DNA of 64,000 nt from Leptospiraceae bacterium (GTDB taxonomy: Bacteria > Spirochaetota > Leptospiria > Turneriellales > Turneriellaceae), in contig JANWWS010000018.1 in the NCBI GenBank assembly GCA_025055765.1, forward strand, positions 1-64,000, read 5' to 3'. Shown piece after piece: positions 9,752-18,826 of the stretch. Numbering within the stretch: the stretch's first letter is position 1; each line of letters starts with the position of its first letter. A program made the translations under genes and the position numbers. The notes below the pieces were generated by a model that saw only the letters and a list, made by a program, of their open reading frames with translations, was not told the DNA's origin and searched no databases.

Positions 9752-12459
9752 TGCCACGCGCTAAGCTCTACCTTATGGTGCTTCTGGGGCTGCTTTTTGT
9801 CATACCCCTGGCCGGACAAGGAGAGCTCTCTTCCCAGAAGGTGCTTGTGCGACCCTTTTCGCCTTTGCCTGGAACGAACCGAGAGAGTAGTACAGAGGAA
9901 AAAATTACCCAAAGGTTAGGCCAAGAGCTGGGGCAACAAGGTTTTGTGGTTGAAGTACTTTCTCATGAGCTTAGCTTGCCTGTGGCGCTCAAGGAAGCCC
10001 AAGAGAAAAAGGCCCATGCTGTGATTTCGGGTTACTACGCGCGGAACAATCGAGGTGAATTACGTCTTTACGGCCAGATCTATTCGGTACCGCACCAAAG
10101 CGTCATCGATGCCTTTCGTGTCGAATCCTTAGGGGAGGTCTTGGGAAAAGCCGGCATTGTCATGGAAGAGGTGAGAACTCAAGACGAAGAAAGTGTAACG
10201 GAAATTACCCGCCGGCTTGCGCTATCGCTGAAGGCAAACCCACTTTTGAGGGAGAGAAATGAAAGATTACAGGAAAACCTCTTTTCGGTGGCAGAATTGC
10301 CTAAGGATGAGATCCCCTATGGGCGTAAAGAGAAAGATCAAAAGGTTGCCTTAGATGTTTTTAAGCTCATGGCAGAAAAAGAAGAGACCATAACCATCGT
10401 TTCCCGTAGGGTAGGTGTGGAGGAAACAGCCTCAAAAGCAGCAGCTATCGTTACTGTATTTAACCGCAGGCAAATTGAGCAGGCTGGGGCCCGTAACCTA
10501 GCTGATATGCTAAAACTAGTGCCAGGGGTGGAGGTATTTTATGACCAGATGGGCTTCTACAAAGTAGCCTTTAGAGGAATCCGCTCGCGCTCAGGGGTGC
10601 TCTTACTCTTAGATGGCCAACGAATCAACAATTTCTATGACGGCTCTACCTTCCTGGATATCCGCGCTGATGTTATTGAAAAAATTGAGATCATTCGTGG
10701 CCCAGGCTCTTCGGTGCACGGTACGAATGCCTTTGTGGGGGTGATCAATGTCGTCACAAGAAACCCACAGCCTGACAAAAAGCTCTACGCCGATCTCAGC
10801 CAAAGGGTGGGGCTCTACGAGACTTTCGAGACCTCCCCATTTATTTCCTCGACTATGGGCGACTTTCAGATGGCTTTTCATGGCCATGTGTATAACTCCG
10901 AACGACAGAAATTTCGGATTAACCACGATGCCACCTGCCCGAAAACCACATGGGACGCGACGCAGTCTTGTCCTCTTCTCACGATACCTCTTCCCAAAAA
11001 CCCTGATTTGTATACAAATGACCGCAAACTACAAGTTAATGTCCTAAGTGACTTCAAGTATCAAAATAACTATTACTTAAAGGTAAATTTTTTGCACGAA
11101 AACCGCGGTCCTCATGTGGGAGAATTGAATACCTTCACCCCTGATTCCGAACTAAAGATGTATTTTGTCATGGCCTCCCTGGGCATTGAACAACTCAGTT
11201 TTGGTAAATTTAGCTTATCAAGCCGGCTTTATAGTGACTTTCTGCGCAGAGATGATTCGATTCAAGTCGGTCGAAGTGACCGCACCACCCATGCTGGTCG
11301 CTCCCCCCGTAAGATTATTACCTACGATGCCCTTACGCTAGGAAGTGAAGTGCTTTTGCAATACGACCCTATAGCAGAGTTATCCCTTTTGTTAGGCACA
11401 CAGTACGAAAGACTAGGGATTTTGGATTACCGGCAGGTACAAAACTACCGGGCTACCTTCCTAGACAATATCTTTGCCGATTTTGCCGATTACGACGCTG
11501 TACCCAAGGAACAAGTAAAAAACCGAGACATTATTGGTCTATTCCTTCAGGCTATTTATTCTCCCTTTAGCTGGCTAAGTCTTACCACAGGCGTGCGCTA
11601 CGATCGCTACAGTGATTTTGGCCACACTATAAACCCCAAGGGTGGGATGGTATTAGAACCGTTAAAGTCAAACCGCTGGGGGGATGTCACTTTGAAACTA
11701 CTCTATGGCCAGGCCTTTCGTGCACCCACTTTTCAAGAGCTTTACGATAAAACCCAACTTTTTCTCAATAACGGCGTGTATGGAAATCCCAACTTGAAGC
11801 CAGAGACTATTCGCACAGCAGAAGCTGGGCTTGAATATACCACCCCCTACCGCCCCCTTCGTTTTCTCATCAATGGCTTTTATAACCGCATTTACGATAA
11901 TATCGAGGGATTCAATACATCAAGTACCCTACCGACAGCAGAAGATAAATACCGTAACCTAAGAGGTGTTGAGACGGTGGGAGGTGAGAGTATTGTGAGA
12001 TTACAGTGGGATGCCCGCAACTACGGTTATGCCAATGTATCTTTGGCTCGCTCCCGAGATTTTGGCGGTTTTCCTCCCTACCAAGACAAAGATGTTGTAA
12101 CATACCGGCTGGATGTTCCCCAACTAAGAGCCAATATAGCCGTTAACTTGGGCATGCTACCCTTCATGGATATATTTACATCCGTTCAGTATTCATCGTT
12201 TCGCGCTGCCAATTATCGTTATGCCTTCGAAACCATGCCAGATCGCCGCTTTCGCTTTAAAGAATATTGGTTGTGGAACATGAGTATAGCTTCCGCGCCG
12301 CAATTTTTTGGCACCACAACGCTACGCATAACCGTATATAATGTGCTAAATGAGCCAGTTTTCGATGATTTGAATTCCGCTATGTCGGGGTTTGAAAACC
12401 GAGCCTTTCCAAAGGAGGGTCGTTATGTCGAGTTTAGGGCATCACTCCAGCTTCTTTAA
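9751..12459 (+). CDS. TonB-dependent outer-membrane receptor with TolB/CsgG-like N-terminal domain
   Basis: 902 residues from a GTG that overlaps the preceding TAG by one base. Residues 1-23 are a signal peptide. Residues about 27-200 form an extra alpha/beta domain (VLVRPFSPLPG, AHAVISGYYAR) that looks like a TolB-N/CsgG fold rather than an STN domain. The plug follows at about 215-340 (LADMLKLVPGVEV, GVLLLLDGQRINN, IEIIRGPGSSVHGTNAFVGVINVVTR split over the region). The rest is a 22-strand-type barrel with FRAPTFQELY and NPNLKPE blocks. The last residues are SLQLL, not the usual aromatic end. The substrate cannot be read from sequence; the neighbours suggest a nucleotide-related or other surface-processed ligand. 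Confidence 0.9.
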   Translation: MPRAKLYLMVLLGLLFVIPLAGQGELSSQKVLVRPFSPLPGTNRESSTEEKITQRLGQELGQQGFVVEVLSHELSLPVALKEAQEKKAHAVISGYYARNNRGELRLYGQIYSVPHQSVIDAFRVESLGEVLGKAGIVMEEVRTQDEESVTEITRRLALSLKANPLLRERNERLQENLFSVAELPKDEIPYGRKEKDQKVALDVFKLMAEKEETITIVSRRVGVEETASKAAAIVTVFNRRQIEQAGARNLADMLKLVPGVEVFYDQMGFYKVAFRGIRSRSGVLLLLDGQRINNFYDGSTFLDIRADVIEKIEIIRGPGSSVHGTNAFVGVINVVTRNPQPDKKLYADLSQRVGLYETFETSPFISSTMGDFQMAFHGHVYNSERQKFRINHDATCPKTTWDATQSCPLLTIPLPKNPDLYTNDRKLQVNVLSDFKYQNNYYLKVNFLHENRGPHVGELNTFTPDSELKMYFVMASLGIEQLSFGKFSLSSRLYSDFLRRDDSIQVGRSDRTTHAGRSPRKIITYDALTLGSEVLLQYDPIAELSLLLGTQYERLGILDYRQVQNYRATFLDNIFADFADYDAVPKEQVKNRDIIGLFLQAIYSPFSWLSLTTGVRYDRYSDFGHTINPKGGMVLEPLKSNRWGDVTLKLLYGQAFRAPTFQELYDKTQLFLNNGVYGNPNLKPETIRTAEAGLEYTTPYRPLRFLINGFYNRIYDNIEGFNTSSTLPTAEDKYRNLRGVETVGGESIVRLQWDARNYGYANVSLARSRDFGGFPPYQDKDVVTYRLDVPQLRANIAVNLGMLPFMDIFTSVQYSSFRAANYRYAFETMPDRRFRFKEYWLWNMSIASAPQFFGTTTLRITVYNVLNEPVFDDLNSAMSGFENRAFPKEGRYVEFRASLQLL

Positions 12460-13459
12460 ATTATTGCCCATTATTTTGTCGATTTTCTTCTTCACCGGGT
12501 GTCCCCAACTTATCGAGCCAGAACCCGAAAACCCAGCTCTTGCCCTGCAAAAAGCGCAAGGTAGGGAGGTAAGTGGCAAGATCAACATTGATACTGCCAT
12601 TCATGCGTTTAACAATTGGAACCGCCGTTGTGAAACGCGATTAGGTAACCTCATTGCGGATGCGATGAAGGAAATAGGGGGAGCTCAAATAGGCATTATG
12701 AATGGAGGGGGCATTCGACCTCTCGTCAGTAGCCAGCCAAACAATTTGCCTCTCAATACGGTACCAAAAGGTGAGCTTACCCGGGAACAGGTGAATACTA
12801 TCTTCCCATTTCAAAACAAACTCACGGTTATCCGACTAAGAGGTTATCGCCTTAAGCAAATGTTGGAACATTCGGCAGCGGCTGTTACAAACACAGTATT
12901 TGCCACGCAAGATCAAGATCATGATGCCGATGGCGCTGTGCATGGGGATTGCCGTACTAATGGTTCAGGATCAGGGTTTACGGCCTCGGGGGGGTTCTTG
13001 CAAGTGTCTTCCGGATTTAAAGTGCATTACAAGACAGCTAATGCCATGAGGGTCACGAATGGAGCAACAGGGCTCAGTACGCAGATCAACACACAGGGTT
13101 CTCGGGTGGTTAAGATGGTTTTAAATGGGATAACGATATACGAGAATCCCAGTGGTGATTTTTCCACGGGGTGGGCCCAGGGGCCATCTAGTTGCACCTA
13201 TAAGACGACAAATTTTACCAATAGTGCCGCCTGCAGCTTCTTTTCGCTCGCGGTGAGTGATTTTTATGTTGACCAGGGGGGAGACAATTACTCCATGATT
13301 GCCCCTGCCTCAGCCGAGGTAGCAAGTGACGGTTCGGTGGTGGTAGAAAGACGGACAAACTTGGTCACAGCCGATGTGTTGTGGGATTACCTGCTTCAAA
13401 GGGTGGAAATCCTTTTGCCTATTAAGCCTGTGATTGAGGGACGTATTATTTACGAGTAA
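12425..13459 (+). CDS. Lipoprotein consisting of a 5'-nucleotidase C-terminal domain only
   Basis: The ATG at 12425 is preceded by AAAGGAGGG at good spacing, inside the end of the receptor gene (35-base overlap); an in-frame ATG at 12392 lacks this. The 344-residue product has a lipobox FFFTGC. The rest matches the 5_nucleotid_C domain: ETRLGNLIADAM, IGIMNGGGIR, GELTREQVNTIFPFQNKL, LKQMLEHSAAA, then FYVDQGGDNYSM. The N-terminal metallophosphatase domain that does catalysis in UshA-type enzymes is absent here and in the neighbours, so by itself it should bind a nucleoside-like ligand but not hydrolyse it. It could partner the downstream PLD-type protein. Confidence 0.85.
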   Translation: MSSLGHHSSFFKLLPIILSIFFFTGCPQLIEPEPENPALALQKAQGREVSGKINIDTAIHAFNNWNRRCETRLGNLIADAMKEIGGAQIGIMNGGGIRPLVSSQPNNLPLNTVPKGELTREQVNTIFPFQNKLTVIRLRGYRLKQMLEHSAAAVTNTVFATQDQDHDADGAVHGDCRTNGSGSGFTASGGFLQVSSGFKVHYKTANAMRVTNGATGLSTQINTQGSRVVKMVLNGITIYENPSGDFSTGWAQGPSSCTYKTTNFTNSAACSFFSLAVSDFYVDQGGDNYSMIAPASAEVASDGSVVVERRTNLVTADVLWDYLLQRVEILLPIKPVIEGRIIYE

Positions 13460-13488
13460 ACCTTGACGGCTTTTTCTTCGCCTAAAGA

Positions 13489-16392
13489 ATGAGCCAGGTA
13501 GTGATTGTTAGGTGTGTATTATTCCTAAAGCTTTTTTTCTTATTAATGCATTGTAGCACCCGGATTGGGGATCCCGGCATAGGGGAGGGGGATGCCCGCT
13601 TTTCCGTTTATTTTAACGACCCGGGCAAAGATGAATTTACCATGGTCAATAAGTTCATAGACCTGGAGCTGGTACGCTTAATTGATGAAGCAAATGAGTC
13701 GGTGCTTCTTGCTGTGTACAATTTCAACAAACAGTCAATTATTGATGCTGTTATCCGAGCACGGCTACGCAATATTGAGGTTAAGGTGGTTGGGGATATC
13801 GACGAATTTTTTACCCTAGGCTATCAAGAAATGGCTCGGCACAATATTGATATGTCCTTAGGTAATTCAAGTGGCATCCAACATAACAAGTTTGCTGTTG
13901 TCGACAACCGATTTGTCTTTACCGGCACCGGAAACCTCTCCGATACTGACATGGATCGCAACAACAACAACTGGTACATTATTGAAAGTGAAGAACTTGC
14001 CCAACACTACAAGAGCGAATTCATGCAGATGTATTATGGCCTGTTTGCCGTAAAAAAAAGACCGCGTAGTCTCAAGCGTACCTTTGTTATTAATAATTTT
14101 CCCCTTGAGGTTTATTTCTCCCCCTATGAGGGGCAAGAGGCAATGGATAGGCTCATAGAACTTGTCAACAGTGCTCAAAAGTCGGTTCACTATATGATTT
14201 TTGCCCATACCCATGACGAGCTGGCTTCCGCCATGATCCATGCCGCCAGACAGCGCCAAATACCTGTCTATGGTATTCACGACAACACCTTTGTAGTGGG
14301 AGTAAGTGAAGAAGCTCCCCGGATCTATGCCGCGGCCTACAACAACGATGGCAGCCAGCACCCAACGGGTCCCTTCCCTCGCTGGGATGGCAATGAGAAT
14401 ACAAAAATAAGGGGAAATCCTGCTCACGGGGGCAAGATGCACTGCAAAACCCTAATTATCGATGCCCTGACACCCCAGGCAAAAATGGCCACAGGTTCTT
14501 TTAATTGGTCTAACAATGCTATTCAAAATAATGACGAGAATATGATTGTTGTGCACAATCCCAAAGTTGCCAATGCTATATTTGAACAATGGCAGCAAGC
14601 GTGGGCCATATCTAATGATCTTTCCTTGCGGGTGGCAAAACGTGGTCATGTTGCTAGCCCAAGACGTATTGTTATTAGCGAAGTAGGGTGGGCTGGCTCT
14701 GCGACGCTCCTATCTCATCGACAAAATGACGACTTTATTGAAATCTACAACCCAGGTCCTACCCCTGTAGATCTTTCCCACTGGGCAATCCAATGGGGAC
14801 CAAAAGATTGGCGAAATATTTACCCTGTGCCTGATCGGCATAACTGGTATTACGAAAACAAGCAAAGTTGTGCAGGCTTTCCAGAATATTTCACTCCACA
14901 AGACAATATCATATGTCCGGGAATGTACCGCGTTTTTTATGCAGATGGACAGACGGCGTATGCACCCCCCTCGGAAGATGAAGATATTGTCTATAATGAA
15001 GAAGGAGCGGCCCTCTATACGCGCACAACGGGACTTGAACATTTCCGTATATCTGGGGTAAAAAACTTTCGGTTAAATCCCTCTGGCTTTCGGGTGCGAC
15101 TCTTCGACAAGGCCATGAATCTCATTGACGAAGCAGGCACAGGTGACTACCCCCCTGCAGGACTGATGGACCTCGCAGCAAAAATTGCCAAAAGCATGGA
15201 GCGAAGGGCCCACCAAAATCCAAACTTAATCCTGCCTGGAAATCAAAGCATAGCCTGGTTTACTGCCGTGCAAAAATATACCTGTAGCCACTGGTCCGAG
15301 AGTTTTGACAGCTGTGTGGCAGCAGCGGACGGGGAAACCTATGCCTCCGCCGGCCGAAATTATCCCCAGCTCGAACCACCACGAATAAAACAAATAAAAC
15401 TTAATTCCTCCACTGAACTACTCCTTTACTTTACAAGTAAAATGGATAACTGCTTGTCGGCTTCGCCCCTTAGTTTCGCTAAACTTTCGGGTTCAGGAAG
15501 TCTGCCAGCCTCCCTCTCTTTTTCCTTACTGGGGCAGGGCGGGGTGCGTGTTGTTGCGACAAGCGGCAGTTTTTCTCCCCAGGACACACTTTATTCCGTG
15601 GCGGCCCAAGCTTCCTGCAAGGATTATCTGGGCGAGCAAGCCACTAACACCACCTATGTCTTTAACGGCTACAGCCCAAATCTTGCCGAGGTACGTATAA
15701 GCAAAGTCAATGTCGATACCAACTGGGTAGAGATCAGGGCCATTACAGCGGGCTCGGTCGCCGATCTCAAACTATACTACTATGATGCCCAGGGCATGCT
15801 TCTTTTACATGAATTTGGTGAACTTCATTTAAATAGTGGAGAGGTGGCTGTTATCTCTACCCGGCGCAAGGCAACCAACTTAGAAAAAAACGAAGACAGG
15901 TATAACGCAAATGGCTGTGATGCTGGCTTTACAAGCCCAGCATGCACACCAGGCCCGCGTAACGGGAGCCCTTATCATATTAATTCTCTTGCCGACGGTC
16001 TCACTGCTACCGATGGGGTACTCATCTTGACCTATTGTGGCACAAATCCCGCAAATAGTGGCTCATGTGGTCTTACCCACTATGGGGTACAGGATGTGGT
16101 CTACTACTCGGATCGTGACGGTAGCTGGGACTCCGGGTTTGCGGAAGGGGCCTTAACCGAACTTTACGAACATTTAAAGCCTTTCTGGCCATTGTCAAAA
16201 AAACCTCTGCGAGGATATAACGATCTCGAAATTCAACGTGAGGGGATTTGTGTTAGAGCAGACACTCTTGCCAGTGAAAACGCATTGTACATGTGCTCTA
16301 ATGCCTGTAAGGGAGTAGAGAGGATAAACAACCAATACGGGGGGAAAAATTCCTGGGTGTGCAAAACATCCTTACCGCGCCCGGGCTATTAA
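13489..16392 (+). CDS. Exported phospholipase-D/nuclease-family protein with LTD domain
   Basis: 967 residues with a hydrophobic leader ending LLMHC (Cys22), a weak lipobox. Two intact HKD motifs, HNKFAVVD (132-139) and HCKTLIID (318-325), each followed by a GT/S-G-x-x-N-type segment, make an active PLD-superfamily enzyme likely (phosphodiesterase: nuclease or phospholipase). An LTD follows from about 393 (IVISEVGWAG, DDFIEIYNPG). The C-terminal 370 residues have Ig-like/LTD-like beta segments with many paired cysteines, fitting an extracellular protein. It is the last gene of the rightward operon, 29 bases after the 5'-nucleotidase-type gene, and is a full-function relative of the lipoprotein at 1-2946. 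Confidence 0.88.
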   Translation: MSQVVIVRCVLFLKLFFLLMHCSTRIGDPGIGEGDARFSVYFNDPGKDEFTMVNKFIDLELVRLIDEANESVLLAVYNFNKQSIIDAVIRARLRNIEVKVVGDIDEFFTLGYQEMARHNIDMSLGNSSGIQHNKFAVVDNRFVFTGTGNLSDTDMDRNNNNWYIIESEELAQHYKSEFMQMYYGLFAVKKRPRSLKRTFVINNFPLEVYFSPYEGQEAMDRLIELVNSAQKSVHYMIFAHTHDELASAMIHAARQRQIPVYGIHDNTFVVGVSEEAPRIYAAAYNNDGSQHPTGPFPRWDGNENTKIRGNPAHGGKMHCKTLIIDALTPQAKMATGSFNWSNNAIQNNDENMIVVHNPKVANAIFEQWQQAWAISNDLSLRVAKRGHVASPRRIVISEVGWAGSATLLSHRQNDDFIEIYNPGPTPVDLSHWAIQWGPKDWRNIYPVPDRHNWYYENKQSCAGFPEYFTPQDNIICPGMYRVFYADGQTAYAPPSEDEDIVYNEEGAALYTRTTGLEHFRISGVKNFRLNPSGFRVRLFDKAMNLIDEAGTGDYPPAGLMDLAAKIAKSMERRAHQNPNLILPGNQSIAWFTAVQKYTCSHWSESFDSCVAAADGETYASAGRNYPQLEPPRIKQIKLNSSTELLLYFTSKMDNCLSASPLSFAKLSGSGSLPASLSFSLLGQGGVRVVATSGSFSPQDTLYSVAAQASCKDYLGEQATNTTYVFNGYSPNLAEVRISKVNVDTNWVEIRAITAGSVADLKLYYYDAQGMLLLHEFGELHLNSGEVAVISTRRKATNLEKNEDRYNANGCDAGFTSPACTPGPRNGSPYHINSLADGLTATDGVLILTYCGTNPANSGSCGLTHYGVQDVVYYSDRDGSWDSGFAEGALTELYEHLKPFWPLSKKPLRGYNDLEIQREGICVRADTLASENALYMCSNACKGVERINNQYGGKNSWVCKTSLPRPGY

Positions 16393-17135
16393 AAGCCCAC
16401 GATGGGGCCAAAGGTGTCTATTTTAAGGCTTGCTCCCCCTACCAATACCCCATCTACATCAGGCATGGCCATAAGCTCCTTTATATTTTCAGGCTTCACG
16501 GAGCCTCCATAGAGGATAGGGGTATCCTTTTGCCCCTGGGAAAGCTCGGCAAGCCTATGCCGGATAGCCTCGTGTACCTTTTGGGCATCTTGGGGTGTCG
16601 CGTTTTTGCCTGTACCAATAGCCCACACAGGCTCATAGGCAATGGCTAAACTCTGAAAATCAGAGCTTGATAAACCTCGTAGACCTTCTTCGAGCTGGGA
16701 GAGCACGACCTTCTCTGTGAGGTTTTCTTCGCGTTGTTCCAAGGTTTCCCCTACACAGTACATCACCATAAGCCCATCCTGCAGGGCCCTTTTTATTTTT
16801 AAATTGGCCGTTTGGTTTGATTCATGAAAATACTGCCTACGTTCGGAATGGGCTACAAGTACCCAGCTACATCCTACTTCTCGTAACATAAAGCCAGCCA
16901 CCTCACCTGTGTAAGCACCCTGATTTTCGTAAAAGAGATTTTGTGCGCCAAGTTGTACCTGGGAGTTCTTAAGTACCTCATGCAGAGGATAGAGATAAAC
17001 ATAGGGGGCAAAAATAATGACGTTGCGCTCACTATATTTTTGTGCCACTGAAGCAATAGCTTGTGCCAATTCAAGAGCTTCTTTTAATGTAAGATGCATC
17101 TTCCAGTTGGCAGCTAAAAGAGGCTTCTTCATCAT
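16389..17135 (-). CDS. tpiA: Triosephosphate isomerase
   Basis: Interconverts dihydroxyacetone phosphate and glyceraldehyde 3-phosphate in glycolysis. Visible catalytic elements are the N-terminal NWKM lysine, the histidine of AHSERR, the glutamate of AYEPVWAIGTG (loop 6) and the phosphate-binding YGGSV and GVLVGGASL segments. The ATG at 17135 gives 248 residues, the family norm; an upstream frame to 17174 would add 13 residues without homology. Its stop shares 4 bases (TTAA) with the stop of the PLD-family gene. Confidence 0.95.
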   Translation of the reverse strand: MMKKPLLAANWKMHLTLKEALELAQAIASVAQKYSERNVIIFAPYVYLYPLHEVLKNSQVQLGAQNLFYENQGAYTGEVAGFMLREVGCSWVLVAHSERRQYFHESNQTANLKIKRALQDGLMVMYCVGETLEQREENLTEKVVLSQLEEGLRGLSSSDFQSLAIAYEPVWAIGTGKNATPQDAQKVHEAIRHRLAELSQGQKDTPILYGGSVKPENIKELMAMPDVDGVLVGGASLKIDTFGPIVGF

Positions 17136-17214
17136 ATGGCTTTGTACTATTTTATGGCTCAATGTAAAGCGCAATTCTAGTTGCCCTGCTAGACACCCTT
17201 ACCCTTATAGGTAT

Positions 17215-17466
17215 ATGAAGGAACGTGAGCTTGTTCATCGATTAAACCGAATTATCGGGCAAGTTGAAGCTATCAAGAAAAACCTAGAGAAGGATGGAGG
17301 GGACTGCTTGGAGACAGTCCTCCTCACCAAAGCGGCCATACAAGCCCTAAAAAAATTTGCCCAGGCCTACCTCGAGGAATCTGTACGCCGCTGCTCTTCT
17401 GAGGGACAAAAAGAGGAGTTCACCCAAAAAATGCAGGAGATTATTAAATCTCTTTTTGCCTTCTAG
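17215..17466 (+). CDS. CsoR/FrmR-family metal or persulfide-sensing repressor
   Basis: 83 residues, all-helical DUF156 family. The start at 17215 (MKERELVHRLNRIIGQVEAI) matches the family N-terminus; the frame extends upstream but only as antisense to tpiA. The sensing positions hold Cys31, Ser56 and Cys60. Copper-sensing CsoR uses Cys-His-Cys at these places; losing the His while keeping both Cys, at these numbers, matches the persulfide sensor CstR. It lies divergent from tpiA with an 80-base spacer and has no obvious target gene beside it. Its TAG overlaps the thiolase stop by 4 bases (CTAG). Confidence 0.85.
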   Translation: MKERELVHRLNRIIGQVEAIKKNLEKDGGDCLETVLLTKAAIQALKKFAQAYLEESVRRCSSEGQKEEFTQKMQEIIKSLFAF

Positions 17467-18815
17467 GGTTTTTCAATTACAAGAGCTCCTCCCACTCCAC
17501 CACCAGCGCAAATCCCTCCTAAAGAGTATTTTGCCCCCTCATCGAGGTTCATAAGTTGATTAATTAAGATGCGTACGCCAGTTGCCCCTAGAGGATGGCC
17601 AATGGCCAGAGTACCACCATTGGGGTTAACATCCCCTTTTTCAAGACGAGAGAGTAAATCATAGCCAAACTCATCGCGAACGACCATGATGGAGCCAAGA
17701 GCTGTCGCCGCGAAGGCTTCGTGGATTTCAAATTTATCAATGTCGCTCCAGGAGAGGCCTGTGTTTTCTAAGGCCTTGTTCATGGCATAGGCTATACCGA
17801 GTCCCATTATTGAGGGGTCCACCCCGTAATAACCCCACCCCCGTATAATTGCTTTTATTGGGAGCCCTAATTCCTGAGCCCTGCTTTTTGTGGTTAAAAT
17901 TAAGGCACCTGCTCCATCAGATTGAGGGCAGGAGTTAAATAGGGTGACAACAGGTACTCGGCTTTTGTCGTAAGGGCGTCCGATAAATTTTTCGAATTTC
18001 TTGTATAAAGCCTCAAGACCCCCAGGCATTTTTTCATAAATGGCAAAGGTTTTCTCAAAGCGTTCTGGCTTTTCGACAAAACCCACTTTTGACATGATGT
18101 ATTCATCTTTTTCTAAGGTTTCCCCATCAGGGTTAGTCACAGCCAGTAGGTATTTGTCATATTTGCCTTGGGTAAGCGCCTCATAGGCTTTTTTATACGA
18201 GCCATAGGCATATTTGTCTAATTGAGCCCGCTTTAAATCCAGTTTTTGAGCGACAATTTCCGCAGTAGTGAACATCATGGCATCGCGGATGGGGTCGTTT
18301 AAACCCTCCTCTACACCATCTACGGGTTTTATACCAAGCTCTAGGGCCTGGGCCCAATTGGCTTTCAGTTTATCTACAGTTGCTGTTTTACTATTGAGCT
18401 TGGCCCCATCCAAATAGATCGGCATATTGCTCATGGATTCTTCTCCCACAACCACAATTAGTTCATTTTCACCCGTTATAAGCCTTCTTGCCCCTTCAAA
18501 GATGGCTTCATAACCCGAAACACAGTTATTAGCAATGGTTACGGCGTTGGCTGATAGAGGAAGATTTGCCTTCACAGACAGCACTCTTGCGACATTGGGA
18601 GCTTTGGAGGATTGGGAGATTTCTCCAGCTACTACTCCGTCAATAAGCTGCTTGTCTAGATTGGTTCGCCGGATAACTTCTTCAAGAACCAGATAACCTA
18701 GCTCAAACGAATGCATTTTTTGGAATGCCTTGCCTACCTGACCTACGGGTGTGCGAACCGCATCCACCACCACTACGGGATCACCATTTCGGGTAAACTG
18801 GATTTTTTTAGCCAT
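17463..18815 (-). CDS. Acetyl-CoA acyltransferase (thiolase)
   Basis: 450-residue thiolase, forming or cleaving 3-ketoacyl-CoA. The nucleophile is Cys98 in NNCVSG; the distal catalytic elements are EIHEAFAAT, the GHPLGATG histidine and the CAGGGVGGA cysteine. Its length is closer to beta-oxidation FadI/FadA types than to short biosynthetic thiolases. It is the last gene of the etfB-etfA-thiolase run, 11 bases after etfA and preceded by AAGGAGG-type Shine-Dalgarno, which suggests fatty acid oxidation. Confidence 0.93.
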   Translation of the reverse strand: MAKKIQFTRNGDPVVVVDAVRTPVGQVGKAFQKMHSFELGYLVLEEVIRRTNLDKQLIDGVVAGEISQSSKAPNVARVLSVKANLPLSANAVTIANNCVSGYEAIFEGARRLITGENELIVVVGEESMSNMPIYLDGAKLNSKTATVDKLKANWAQALELGIKPVDGVEEGLNDPIRDAMMFTTAEIVAQKLDLKRAQLDKYAYGSYKKAYEALTQGKYDKYLLAVTNPDGETLEKDEYIMSKVGFVEKPERFEKTFAIYEKMPGGLEALYKKFEKFIGRPYDKSRVPVVTLFNSCPQSDGAGALILTTKSRAQELGLPIKAIIRGWGYYGVDPSIMGLGIAYAMNKALENTGLSWSDIDKFEIHEAFAATALGSIMVVRDEFGYDLLSRLEKGDVNPNGGTLAIGHPLGATGVRILINQLMNLDEGAKYSLGGICAGGGVGGALVIEKP

Positions 18816-18826
18816 ATCTTTCCTCC

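Noticed and set aside
13867-14442. 191-codon antisense frame inside the PLD-family gene
   Set aside because: It lies opposite the two HKD motifs, which are clearly coding on the plus strand; shadow frame.
17017-17214. N-terminal extension of the CsoR-type gene
   Set aside because: It is antisense to tpiA and the family start fits the ATG at 17215.
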